The translations under genes and the position numbers were made by a program. From contig NZ_JAHLPR010000018.1 of NCBI RefSeq assembly GCF_018918005.1, positions 34,950 through 98,949 of the forward strand: DNA of 64,000 nucleotides. Direction: 5' to 3'. This document shows positions 35,578-44,580 of the stretch, piece after piece (the first letter of the stretch is position 1; each line of letters opens with the position of its first letter). A model generated the notes under the pieces. That model was not told the DNA's origin, ran no database searches, and saw nothing but the letters and a program-made list of their open reading frames with translations. Origin of the DNA: Paenibacillus sp. MSJ-34. GTDB lineage: Bacteria > Bacillota > Bacilli > Paenibacillales > Paenibacillaceae.

Positions 35578-36532
35578 TTCAGCCGCCGCCGGAGCGAAAC
35601 GGGCGTTCGATTGGCGGAAATACATCGTTTATATCGCCTTCGCCGCCGTATTTATCATTTTTTCGGTCACCTTGCACGACCAAGGATTTTTATCGAGCAT
35701 GAATCTGATGAATATTATTCGGCAGACGGCGATGATATCGATTATGGCGGTAGCGATGACATTCGTTATTTCCGCGGCGGAAATCGATCTTTCGGTCGGC
35801 TCGACGGTGGCGTTGGCATCGTTAACGACGGCGCTTACGCTCGACGCCGGATACAGCCTAATCGTGGCGGTTCTCGTGGGCCTGGCGACGGGAGCGGCAG
35901 TCGGTTTCGTCAACGGGATCTTGGTGACCCGTGTCGCGATTCCTTCGTTTCTCGTCACGCTCGGCATGATGGGAATCGGACGCGGCTTGGCCATGTGGAT
36001 CACCAATACGGCGCCGGTGCCGATCTTGAACGATCAATACAATTTTCTGTTCGGATCCGGGGATATCGGCCCGATTCCGCTTCTATTGATTTGGACGATT
36101 CTGGTTGTCATCGGCGGCCATATTCTGTTGCGCAAAACGAAATTCGGACGTGAAACGCTGGCGACGGGCGGCAATCAGAACGCGGCCCGATTCACAGGGG
36201 TCAATACCGCCAAAATCAAGCTGCTTGTGTTCATCGGCAGCGGAATGATGGCAGGTTTGGCGGGGATGCTGTATGCGGGACGCATGCAATCCGGACGCTT
36301 TACGTTCGGCGAGGGCGACGAATTGTCGGTCATCGCAGCGGTCATCTTGGGCGGTACAAGTTTGTTCGGCGGTGTAGGAACGGTGATCGGTACGGTCATC
36401 GGTTCCTTGATGATCGGCATGATCAATAACGGATTAATTATTATGGGCCTCGATGTCAGTCAGCAGATGGTCATTAAAGGGCTAATTATTATACTGGCAG
36501 TGGCGTTTGGCCGTAAAACGATGAAGAGATAA
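35561..36532 (+). CDS. Sugar ABC transporter permease, RbsC type
   Basis: The 323-residue protein has eight or more hydrophobic spans and the BPD_transp_2 pattern (AAEIDLSVGSTVALASL, GFVNGILVTRVAIPSFLVTL, GRETLATGGNQNAARFTGV, AAVILGGTSLFGGVG). RbsC-type proteins form the channel as a dimer. Its ATG lies inside the ATPase gene, and GAGGAGG there serves as the ribosome-binding site. Confidence 0.93.
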   Translation: MQSKVNSAAAGAKRAFDWRKYIVYIAFAAVFIIFSVTLHDQGFLSSMNLMNIIRQTAMISIMAVAMTFVISAAEIDLSVGSTVALASLTTALTLDAGYSLIVAVLVGLATGAAVGFVNGILVTRVAIPSFLVTLGMMGIGRGLAMWITNTAPVPILNDQYNFLFGSGDIGPIPLLLIWTILVVIGGHILLRKTKFGRETLATGGNQNAARFTGVNTAKIKLLVFIGSGMMAGLAGMLYAGRMQSGRFTFGEGDELSVIAAVILGGTSLFGGVGTVIGTVIGSLMIGMINNGLIIMGLDVSQQMVIKGLIIILAVAFGRKTMKR

Positions 36533-36564
36533 GGCCAATCGCTTGCGGATAGGAGATACATACT

Positions 36565-38325
36565 ATGTTTCGCGGAAAAATCGTAGTAAAGTCGGTTACG
36601 TTTTTGTCGTTGTTGTTAGTTATTTTAGTAGCAATTTTCATCTTCGCGGCGAGTCAGCGGGAGTCGAAAATTTATTACGAGCAATTGCAAACGGAATTTA
36701 AAGTGATTGCCAACCTGTTCGAGCATCAGAGCGATCTGATTGAAAGGGCGAGAGCGCGAATCGACGCGCAGGCCGATTGGAGTACGGACCCGGACGCCCG
36801 GGCGTTGAAGGCGTACTTGGATCGGATTGTCGGCGAGGGGAAAGTTGTCAACAGTTTCGTATATTACCCCGATACGTTCGAGAAGAACGGCAAAATGCAC
36901 GTTCGCTTCTTGCAAGCCAACGATGATGTGGAGAAGATGGGTTTTGTCCCGCAAACGGAATATGAATTGCCCGATGAATTCGTGGAGGCTTTCGGACAGA
37001 TTGAGAAAACAGGCATCGGCTCGACGGGATTGTACAAAGACGAGTACGGAGCGTGGTTGACCATACTGGCTCCGCTTCATGACGCCGGCGGGAAGCGTAT
37101 CGCTTATTTGGGCATCGATTTCCTCTTGGACGAGATCGTAGCGGATCTTAACGCTTCGTTCTGGTCATTGACGCTCATCGGCGTCATCGCCGGCGGCATA
37201 TGCATCATACTCATCGGCGCGCTGATCCGCTTTACGCTGCGCGGCGTTCTGGCGTTGAACCGCACGACCATGCAGGCTGCCGAGGGCGATCTGACGGTGG
37301 AAATTCCAAGTGCGGGACGCGACGAAATCGGCAAGTTGGCGGAAAATTTCAAACGCATGATTGAGAACATTCGCGCGATTATCATCAACGTGCAAGATAC
37401 GGTCCATAAAGTAACCAATTCTTCGGAGACGTTGCAGGAAGCTGCCGGCGGTTCGGCGGCGGCGACGGACGAGTTGGTCGGTTCGTTAAAATCATTGGCG
37501 GTCGGTGCGGAGGGCCAAACGGTGAGCGCGCAGGAAAGCGAACGAGTCATGGAAGAAATGGCGATCGGCATTCAGAGAATTGCGGAAGCGGCTTCCATCG
37601 TAGCGGAACTATCGACTGCGGTAGCGAAGGAAGCGGAGCAGGGAGCGGTCATCGTCGCCGAGGCGACGGGTCAAATGGAGCAAATCAATGAAACCGCCGG
37701 GGAAACGGTCACGGCGATGAAAGACCTGCAAATGCATTCGGACGAGATCGCCCAGGCGGTTACGGCGATCGGCGGGATCGCCACGCAGACGAATTTGCTG
37801 GCGCTTAACGCCAGCATCGAAGCGGCGCGCGCGGGCGAGCACGGCAAAGGATTCGCCGTCGTAGCGGAGGAAATCCGGAAGCTCGCGAACCAGTCGAAGC
37901 TCGCGTCCGAGAAAATCGTCGAAATGCTGGAACATATACGACGTTATACGGACAGAGCCGTAGCAACGACGGACGCCGCCGTGCGCGAAGTGAAGCGGGG
38001 CACGGAAACGACGGGCGCAGCCAGCGAGACTTTCGGACGAATCGTGGCTTCGATCCGTCATGTGGCGGACCAAGCGCAGGAAGTGTCGGCGGCTACGGAA
38101 CAAATGTCCGCCAGCTCCGAAGAAGTTGCGGCCTCGATTGCCGAATCGGCGCGAATTGCCAATGAGGCGTCGCAACTCGTTCGTACGGCATCGAGCGCTT
38201 CCGAGCGGCAGTTGGCCGCGATGAAGGAAATATCCGCCCTGGCGTTGGATCTCCGCGACGCAGCTCAAACGGCCAAGCGGGATGCGGACAAGTTCAAGAC
38301 GGCAGCCTCAGCGAGACAAGACTAA
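36565..38325 (+). CDS. Methyl-accepting chemotaxis protein
   Basis: The 586-residue receptor has a first span at 8-28, an extracellular Cache-like domain (about 30-190), a second span near 195-218 and a HAMP domain. The signalling domain's hairpin tip is clear: [20 protein letters not shown], then [17 protein letters not shown]. Its place directly after the importer genes, 32 bases on, suggests that it guides swimming towards the same sugar, perhaps through the binding protein. The link is inference from the operon. Confidence 0.92.
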   Translation: MFRGKIVVKSVTFLSLLLVILVAIFIFAASQRESKIYYEQLQTEFKVIANLFEHQSDLIERARARIDAQADWSTDPDARALKAYLDRIVGEGKVVNSFVYYPDTFEKNGKMHVRFLQANDDVEKMGFVPQTEYELPDEFVEAFGQIEKTGIGSTGLYKDEYGAWLTILAPLHDAGGKRIAYLGIDFLLDEIVADLNASFWSLTLIGVIAGGICIILIGALIRFTLRGVLALNRTTMQAAEGDLTVEIPSAGRDEIGKLAENFKRMIENIRAIIINVQDTVHKVTNSSETLQEAAGGSAAATDELVGSLKSLAVGAEGQTVSAQESERVMEEMAIGIQRIAEAASIVAELSTAVAKEAEQGAVIVAEATGQMEQINETAGETVTAMKDLQMHSDEIAQAVTAIGGIATQTNLLALNASIEAARAGEHGKGFAVVAEEIRKLANQSKLASEKIVEMLEHIRRYTDRAVATTDAAVREVKRGTETTGAASETFGRIVASIRHVADQAQEVSAATEQMSASSEEVAASIAESARIANEASQLVRTASSASERQLAAMKEISALALDLRDAAQTAKRDADKFKTAASARQD

Positions 38326-38388
38326 AACAACGGCTGCGCGGCAAGCTTGCCGGATAGCGCGCCTTTTGTGGCAGGAGAGGATTATGTA

Positions 38389-39312
38389 ATGAAAGCATAC
38401 ATTGCATTGGATATCGGAGGCACCTTCGTGAAATACGGACTGGTGACGGAGCAAGGGGAGGTACTCGTAAGCGACCGAATGCCGACGAACCCGGAAGAGG
38501 GCCGGGAGCGGCTGGTCGCAAGGCTGGTCGAGACGGCGGAGCGTCTTCGCGGCGCGGCAGAGGGGCTTCACGTTGCGGGTATCGGCGTCAGTACGGCGGG
38601 CATCGTCGATTCGTCGACCGGCGAAGTGGTCGGCGGCGTGGAGAATATACCGCACTGGAAGCATGTCCAAGTGAAGCGCGAGTTGGAGAGCCGCACCGGC
38701 CTGGAAACGAAGGTCGTCAACGACGTGAACGCCATGGCGTTAGGCGAAGCGTGGATGGGAGCGGGCCGGGGCGAGAAGACGTTTGTCTGCATTGCGCTTG
38801 GGACGGGAGTCGGCGGCGCGATTGTCATCGATTCGAAGCTGTACGAAGGCGCTCGGTTCCGTGCGGCGGAGATCGGTTATATGCGGACGAACGCGTCGCA
38901 GACCGATTGTTACGAGCGGCGCGCGGCGACGTCGGCGCTCGTCCGGCGGGCGCGCGAGCTTCTGCCGGCCGGAGCGGCGGCGCCCCGGGAGCTTGACGGC
39001 AAGGCGATCTTTCAACAAGCTCTGGCGGGCGACGCCTATTACGGGGAGTCATTGAACGCTTGGTTGGACGATGTCGCCCAGGGAATCGCGGATGTCATCT
39101 GCATGCTCGATCCCGGATTGATTATCGTAGGCGGCGGGGTGTCGGAGCAAAAGACGTTTCTGACCGAACGCCTTGCCGCGATCGTCGAGCGGTATTTGCC
39201 GGAGGATTTGCGCGGGGGCACCGCCATCGTGCCGGCGGTCTGCGGCAACAAGGCGGGGATGCTCGGCGCCGTCAGCTTATTTGTCAACGAACGCGCAGGC
39301 GCGGAGGAATGA
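38389..39312 (+). CDS. ROK-family sugar kinase (cluster b)
   Basis: The 307-residue protein has the ROK motifs YIALDIGGTFVKYGLV, VVNDVNAMALGEA, CIALGTGVGGAIVID and LIIVGGGVSEQ, and no HTH. The zinc-binding CxCGxxGC motif is absent (TDCYERRAATSAL stands there), which is unusual for bacterial ROK kinases but seen in some. It probably phosphorylates the imported sugar. The ATG at 38389 has AGGAGAGG upstream; a longer frame from 38347 lacks one. Confidence 0.87.
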   Translation: MKAYIALDIGGTFVKYGLVTEQGEVLVSDRMPTNPEEGRERLVARLVETAERLRGAAEGLHVAGIGVSTAGIVDSSTGEVVGGVENIPHWKHVQVKRELESRTGLETKVVNDVNAMALGEAWMGAGRGEKTFVCIALGTGVGGAIVIDSKLYEGARFRAAEIGYMRTNASQTDCYERRAATSALVRRARELLPAGAAAPRELDGKAIFQQALAGDAYYGESLNAWLDDVAQGIADVICMLDPGLIIVGGGVSEQKTFLTERLAAIVERYLPEDLRGGTAIVPAVCGNKAGMLGAVSLFVNERAGAEE

Positions 39313-39659
39313 ACATAATGATGGAATCGAGCGGATCGGTTCCGCCAAATCTCTATCCTATCGGGATAGGGATTTTTTTTCGGCTTCGGGAAATTGCTGT
39401 CTGGACCGTATGTCCGCAACTGTCCGAAATCGGGCGGTTTGTCACAATTACCGCGAACTTGGGAGCGGGGCAATTGAGAACCGAGAAGCTTGAACGAATA
39501 GCAACGTCCCTTTTCCGGGCTTTTGTCGAAATCCCCTTCGTTCAGAAAACGATAAGTAAAAATAATAGAACAAAAGTAAGATGCGGCGGATTTCATCCCG
39601 CACAGGATGTCTTTATACTGGGAATAGATTTACACCGAATAGCAGAGGGGGAACTTGAG
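39313..39659 (+). other. Intergenic region with one dispersed repeat
   Basis: No gene is supported here. A short stem (ATCTCTATCC, then GGATAGGGAT) followed by TTTTTTTT at about 39350-39378 is a good intrinsic terminator for the upstream operon. A dispersed repeat lies at 39516-39550. A reading frame crosses the region and joins the next gene, but only by chance. Confidence 0.55.
39516..39550 (+). repeat. Dispersed intergenic repeat, copy E
   Basis: It reads CTTTTGTCGAAATCCCCTTC and then GTTCAGAAAA. It lies 110 bases before the binding-protein gene of cluster c. Confidence 0.7.
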
Positions 39660-40940
39660 TTGAGAAAAATAGGGCAATGGACGCTCGCCATATGTTTGAT
39701 TGCGGCCCTGTTGACGGGATGCGCATCGGGCAAAGGGAACGGCGGCGAAGCAACCGGCGGCGCCGCGCCGGAGAAGAAGCAGTCCCTGGTCATCTGGACG
39801 CTGCAGCAAGCGGATGTCAATATTCAAGAGGCGCAGGAAAATGCGGCCAAATCGTTCGAGGAAAAGTTCAACGCGGAAGTGCAAATTACGGCATTCCCGT
39901 ACGATCAGTTAAAGAGCAAGCTTCTGCCTGCCGTCGCGGGCGATGAAGGTCCCGACGTGCTGTTGTTGGATCAAATCTGGATCGCCCAATATGCGGCAGC
40001 CAATTATATTGTGCCATTGGGCGATTATTTGAACGGTTCGAGCATCAAAGCCGAAGATTATTTCGACGGGGCTTGGGGCGCCGGCTCTTATCAAAATAAA
40101 GTGTATGCGATTCCATTCGACGTAGGCGTCTGGGGAGTCCTTTACTACAACAAAGATATGTTCAAGGCCGCCGGCCTCGATCCCGAGAAGCCTCCGGTTA
40201 CATGGGACGAGTTTCTGCAATATGGAGAGAAGTTGACGAAAGACGGCAAGTACGGCACGTCCAACTGGGCGGGAAGCAGCGAATCCGTGCAATGTCTCGT
40301 GGATGCGTTCACGGTGGCCGCCGGCGGAAAGCTGCTTGACGAATCCGGCAAGAAGATTCTGATCAACGAAGAGCCGGGCGTGAAGGCGCTGCAATTCTGG
40401 GCGGACATGAACAAGATCAGCCCTCCCGGAAGCGTAGGGAAGAACGAAGAGGATGCCATGACGTTGTTCACGAGCGGGCAAACGGCGATGACCATATACG
40501 GAGAATGGGGACAGGACACGATCAAGACGAGAGCTCCGAATATGAACTACGGGGTTGCGAATTTGCCGAAGCCTGAGGGCGGCGAATCGATCGGCACCTT
40601 CGGCGGGTTCAACCTGGCGATTAACGCGAACTCGAAAAATAAAGAATTGGCATGGGAATTCATTCAATATTCGACCAATCATGAAAACCAGAAGAACATT
40701 ACGATGCTGACGCCGGCGCATAAGCAAGCGGCCAAAGAATATTTGGAAGAGAAGCGGCAATTCCCGGATGTCATCTATCAACAATTGACGACGGCCACCT
40801 ACCGTCCGAATGTCGCCAACTATCCGGCCATCGCCGATCTGCAGCTGCAAGCGACGCAGAAAGTAATGATCGGCGAGATGAGCGCGAAGGACGCTTTGCA
40901 GGAAGCCGCGGACAAAATTAACGCGCTTCTGAACAAATAA
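39660..40940 (+). CDS. Sugar ABC transporter substrate-binding lipoprotein (cluster c)
   Basis: The 426-residue family 1 binding protein starts at TTG 39660, with GAGGGGG 8 bases upstream. The signal peptide ends with lipobox LLTGC (C21). Typical lobes follow: DVLLLDQIWIAQYAAANYI, VYAIPFDVGVWGVLYYNKDM and EKPPVTWDEFLQYGEKL. Reading further upstream would place non-coding DNA and a dispersed repeat in the protein, so that longer frame is wrong. Two MalFG-type permeases follow; no ATPase gene is present. Confidence 0.9.
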   Translation: MRKIGQWTLAICLIAALLTGCASGKGNGGEATGGAAPEKKQSLVIWTLQQADVNIQEAQENAAKSFEEKFNAEVQITAFPYDQLKSKLLPAVAGDEGPDVLLLDQIWIAQYAAANYIVPLGDYLNGSSIKAEDYFDGAWGAGSYQNKVYAIPFDVGVWGVLYYNKDMFKAAGLDPEKPPVTWDEFLQYGEKLTKDGKYGTSNWAGSSESVQCLVDAFTVAAGGKLLDESGKKILINEEPGVKALQFWADMNKISPPGSVGKNEEDAMTLFTSGQTAMTIYGEWGQDTIKTRAPNMNYGVANLPKPEGGESIGTFGGFNLAINANSKNKELAWEFIQYSTNHENQKNITMLTPAHKQAAKEYLEEKRQFPDVIYQQLTTATYRPNVANYPAIADLQLQATQKVMIGEMSAKDALQEAADKINALLNK

Positions 40941-40950
40941 TCGACACAGC

Positions 40951-40994
40951 GAAGGCGCTGCCATGGATCGCCAATCGTTTGGCGCAGCGCCTTC
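40951..40994 (+). terminator. Stem-loop between binding-protein and permease genes
   Basis: GAAGGCGCTG pairs perfectly with CAGCGCCTTC across a 24-base loop. Only TTC follows, so it is more likely an mRNA stabiliser or attenuator than a full stop. Confidence 0.6.
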
Positions 40995-41030
40995 TTCATA
41001 TTTAAGGGAACTGACGGGAGTGAGACATAC

Positions 41031-41906
41031 ATGAAGACACGCTCGAATTTGTTCGGCTACCTGTTCATTGGACCATCGATATTCCTGCTCGTCGTACTAT
41101 TGTTTATTCCTTTGCTCTATTCGCTTCACATCTCGCTGCAGGATACGGATCTGACGCATGGAGCGCCGAAATGGATCGGCTTATCCGGTTATGTGGATTC
41201 ATGGAAGAACGGGGAGCTTTGGAGAGTAGGGAAGCAATCGGTCGTTTGGACTGTGTGCGTTGCTTTCTTTCAGGTCGTGATCGGGCTGTTGGCTGCGCTA
41301 TTGCTGAACCGCAAATTTCCGCTCCGATGGCTTGTGCGGGGGCTTGTGCTGCTGCCTTGGGTATTGCCCGGCGTCATCGCCGCGCTGACTTGGAGACTGG
41401 TGTACGACTCGCAATTCGGGTTTCTCAACTCGTTAATCGCCAAGCTGGGATTCGGCATGCATGCGACGGATTGGCTCGGCACGCCGGGGCTCGCGATGTT
41501 CTCCGTCATTCTGGCCGCCATCTGGAAAGGCTTTCCGTTCGCCATGCTGATGTTGCTGGCGGCGCTGCAAAGCGTTCCGCAAGATCAATACGAAGCGGCG
41601 AAAATCGACGGAGCGGACGGGTGGAAGCAGTTCGTTCACGTCACGCTGCCGTCGATATCCGGCGTGCTCAAGACGGTCGTGCTGCTCGTCTCGATCTGGA
41701 CGTTCAATTATTTCGAGATGATCTACGTCTTGACCGGGGGCGGGCCGATTCGATCGACGCATATCGCGCCTACCTACATCTACGAGCTTAGCTTCGGCCA
41801 CTTTAATTTCGGGGAAGCTTCGCGGGTATCGGTCATCAGCTTCCTGTTTATCTTTTTGATCAGCCTTATTCTCATTCGGCAAATGCATAAGAACGAAAGA
41901 AATTGA
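41031..41906 (+). CDS. Sugar ABC transporter permease, MalF type (cluster c)
   Basis: The 291-residue protein has six likely spans, beginning FIGPSIFLLVVLLFIPLLYS. The EAA loop is YEAAKIDGADGWKQFVHVTLPSI. ACGGGAGTG lies before the ATG. It pairs with the next gene to form the channel. Confidence 0.9.
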   Translation: MKTRSNLFGYLFIGPSIFLLVVLLFIPLLYSLHISLQDTDLTHGAPKWIGLSGYVDSWKNGELWRVGKQSVVWTVCVAFFQVVIGLLAALLLNRKFPLRWLVRGLVLLPWVLPGVIAALTWRLVYDSQFGFLNSLIAKLGFGMHATDWLGTPGLAMFSVILAAIWKGFPFAMLMLLAALQSVPQDQYEAAKIDGADGWKQFVHVTLPSISGVLKTVVLLVSIWTFNYFEMIYVLTGGGPIRSTHIAPTYIYELSFGHFNFGEASRVSVISFLFIFLISLILIRQMHKNERN

Positions 41907-41917
41907 GGGATGTTGAT

Positions 41918-42751
41918 ATGATAATAAAGCGCCTGGGATCTCGGATTTTGTTCGCGGGAGGAATATTGCTGCTGCTCTTTTTCTCCCTGTTTCCGTTTAT
42001 GCAAATGCTGTCGACTTCGCTGAAGCCTGCCGACCAATTGTTCGCCGTACCGCCGGTCTGGATTCCCGAGCAAGTGACGTTTGACAATTTTGCGGCCGCT
42101 TGGCAGCATCAGCAATTCGCCCATTATTTTATAAACAGTTTATTCGTATCCGTCGTCACCTGCGTTCTCGTCATCGTCGTGTCGGTGCTGGCCGCATACG
42201 GCTTCACCCGGCTGGAGTTTGCAGGCAGGAAATTTTTCCTGAACGTCATTCTGGTCAGCCAAATGTTCTGCATTAGCGCGATTGTCATTCCGCTATACAA
42301 AATCGTAAGCTCGCTGGGGCTGCTCAATACGTTTCCCGGATTGATTCTGGCGTATATGGCTTTCACGGTACCCGTGGCGGTATGGCTGCTGCGCAGCTTC
42401 ATGCTTCATATTCCGGTCGATCTGGAAGAGTCGGCCATGATGGAAGGGGCGTCCAAACTGCAGGCGTTCGTCAAAGTCGTTGTGCCGCTGCTCCGTCCCG
42501 GCATCGGGGCGACAGCCGCTTACGTGTTCCTGCTCACATGGCAGGAGTTCCTGTTCTCGCTAGTTTTCATGACCGAACCTTCCAAACGGACGCTGCCGAT
42601 CGGCATTATGGATTTCAAAGGGCAATACGAAACGAATTGGGGAACCATGATGGCCGCTTCCATCGTCATCTCGATTCCGGTCTTTATTCTGTTCCTCATT
42701 ATTCAACGCCAACTGATCTCGGGATTGACAGAAGGGGCTACGAAAGGTTAA
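41918..42751 (+). CDS. Sugar ABC transporter permease, MalG type (cluster c)
   Basis: The 277-residue permease has six spans, the EAA motif (LEESAMMEGASKLQAFVKVV) and the usual end LISGLTEGATKG. The ATG at 41918 follows GAGGG by 8 bases; a TTG start 15 bases earlier would overlap the previous stop region. It belongs to the same importer as the binding protein at 39660. Confidence 0.9.
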   Translation: MIIKRLGSRILFAGGILLLLFFSLFPFMQMLSTSLKPADQLFAVPPVWIPEQVTFDNFAAAWQHQQFAHYFINSLFVSVVTCVLVIVVSVLAAYGFTRLEFAGRKFFLNVILVSQMFCISAIVIPLYKIVSSLGLLNTFPGLILAYMAFTVPVAVWLLRSFMLHIPVDLEESAMMEGASKLQAFVKVVVPLLRPGIGATAAYVFLLTWQEFLFSLVFMTEPSKRTLPIGIMDFKGQYETNWGTMMAASIVISIPVFILFLIIQRQLISGLTEGATKG

Positions 42752-42792
42752 ATAGACTCAGTAAACGCGCAAACAAAGGAGAGTACGGACGC

Positions 42793-44580
42793 ATGAACAT
42801 ACACAGTTTGCGTTTCAAGCTGATCGTTTATTTCCTGATTCTGATCTGTCTGCCCCTGGGCGTCGTTTCCTTTTTCGCTTATCAAAGTTCCACCGCCATC
42901 ATTGAAGATAAAGTAAGCGAGTCGGTCGCAACCAACTTGCGCATGCTGGAGGAAAGCGTCGAATCGGTTCTAAGGGAGTCGCGGTATAGCGTGACTCCGT
43001 TTCTCATTAATATTCCATACCGCCAATTTCTGCAAAAAGAGATCGATTTGACCGATTACGGCGATCTTTCCCGGATCAATCAAATTATGAGCGAAATGAA
43101 TTCGATTCAGAATTCCGCCCGCAATATTTATTCGATCAGGCTGTACAACAGCCGCAACCGAATGCTGCTTACCTCGGAGAAAACGATGTATTTTTACCCC
43201 AATAACGAGGTGCTGCATATCGAAGGGCTGCTGGCGCGCGGAGCGGCGTCTCCCCATTGGCATCTGGAAAATGAGGCCGGTTTCACGTACATGACCAGAA
43301 AGGCGAACTATATTACGTACCCGATCCGGCTCGATCCGACCGACGACGGTACGATTTTATTCGTTCATGTAAGCGAATACACGATATCCGATTATATTAA
43401 AAAAATCAATGCAAACGACAACGGGATGAAAATGCTGGTATTGACCAACGACGGCCAAAGCTTAAGCCATACCGAGGACGACGGCTTGCTTCCGCCTTTG
43501 CGGTTCGGCGAATCGCCTTCTTTTCTGAAAAACAGCAAGCTGATCGAAGAACAGGAGCAAGGCAGTTTTACCGAGAAGGTGGGCGGGGAAGACCTGCTGG
43601 TCGTATTCAATACTTCGCAAAGCACGGGCTTTAAATATTTGGCGTTCGTTCCCCGCGAAGACTGGAATCGGGAAGTCGTCAATTTGCGCAACGACATCGC
43701 ACTCGTGGCCGCCATTGCGGTCGGTGCCATGCTGATCTTGTCCTTTCTGTTCATAGAACATATCTATCGTCCGATGTTCCGGTTGCTAAGCGCCATGAAA
43801 CAGTTTGCCGTCAAGAAGGATTTCGGCTACCAGATCGAGGAGAAGCGGAAAGACGAGTTCGGGATTTTGTTCGAGGGCTTCAACCGCATGACGCAAAATT
43901 TGCAGCAGCTCGTGAAAAATCTATATGAAGAGAAGCTGCTGAAGCAGGAATTCGAGCTCCGGCTGATGCAATCCAAGATTAATCCTCATTTTTTGTACAA
44001 TACGCTCAATTCGATTTATTCGATCGCCAAAATTCACGGGGTGCGGGAAGTGTCGGAGATGACGTACGCTTTGTCGCATTTTTTCCGGCATAGCCTGAAG
44101 GGAGACGATTGGATTACGGTCAAGGAAATGCTCGACCATATCCAATATTATTTGCGCATCCAGAAGATCCGATATCGCGATAAATTCGAGGTGACGATCG
44201 ATGTGGAAGACGAATTGATGGAGATGCCGATCCTCAAGCTGCTGCTGCAGCCGCTGGTCGAGAACGCCATCATTCACGGCATCGAGATGAAGAAGGGCAA
44301 AGGAACGATCGAGGTTACCGGATACCGGACGGGCGACGATGTCGTATTCGCCGTCAGCGACGACGGACTCGGCATGACGGAGGAACGACTGGAGGAAGTG
44401 AGGAAGCATTTGGAGTCGGGCGTGCAGTCATCCGACGACATATTCGCGCTGACGAATGTCAATAACCGCATCAAACATTATTACGGCCAGCAATACGGAT
44501 TGCAAATCTACAGCCAACCGGGCCAAGGCACAACGTTGGAAGTGATCTTGCCGCAACGTGGGGGAGGGAATCATGTATAG
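42793..44580 (+). CDS. Sensor histidine kinase, YesM type (cluster c)
   Basis: The 595-residue protein has spans near 10-32 and 300-320 around an extracytoplasmic sensor domain, then HAMP. The phospho-acceptor block LMQSKINPHFLYNTLNSIYS and ATPase boxes LVENAIIHGI, VSDDGLGM and GQGTTLEVILP follow. AAAGGAGAG precedes the ATG. A much longer frame from 42382 would overlap the permease gene and is rejected. Its last 8 bases overlap the regulator gene. Confidence 0.92.
   Translation: MNIHSLRFKLIVYFLILICLPLGVVSFFAYQSSTAIIEDKVSESVATNLRMLEESVESVLRESRYSVTPFLINIPYRQFLQKEIDLTDYGDLSRINQIMSEMNSIQNSARNIYSIRLYNSRNRMLLTSEKTMYFYPNNEVLHIEGLLARGAASPHWHLENEAGFTYMTRKANYITYPIRLDPTDDGTILFVHVSEYTISDYIKKINANDNGMKMLVLTNDGQSLSHTEDDGLLPPLRFGESPSFLKNSKLIEEQEQGSFTEKVGGEDLLVVFNTSQSTGFKYLAFVPREDWNREVVNLRNDIALVAAIAVGAMLILSFLFIEHIYRPMFRLLSAMKQFAVKKDFGYQIEEKRKDEFGILFEGFNRMTQNLQQLVKNLYEEKLLKQEFELRLMQSKINPHFLYNTLNSIYSIAKIHGVREVSEMTYALSHFFRHSLKGDDWITVKEMLDHIQYYLRIQKIRYRDKFEVTIDVEDELMEMPILKLLLQPLVENAIIHGIEMKKGKGTIEVTGYRTGDDVVFAVSDDGLGMTEERLEEVRKHLESGVQSSDDIFALTNVNNRIKHYYGQQYGLQIYSQPGQGTTLEVILPQRGGGNHV

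Noticed and set aside
39060..39659. N-terminal extension of the cluster c binding protein
   Set aside because: It would cover the end of the ROK kinase gene, a terminator and a dispersed repeat. The TTG at 39660 with a strong ribosome-binding site and lipobox is the real start.
42382..42792. N-terminal extension of the cluster c sensor kinase
   Set aside because: It overlaps the permease gene in another frame. The ATG at 42793 begins with the expected first membrane span.
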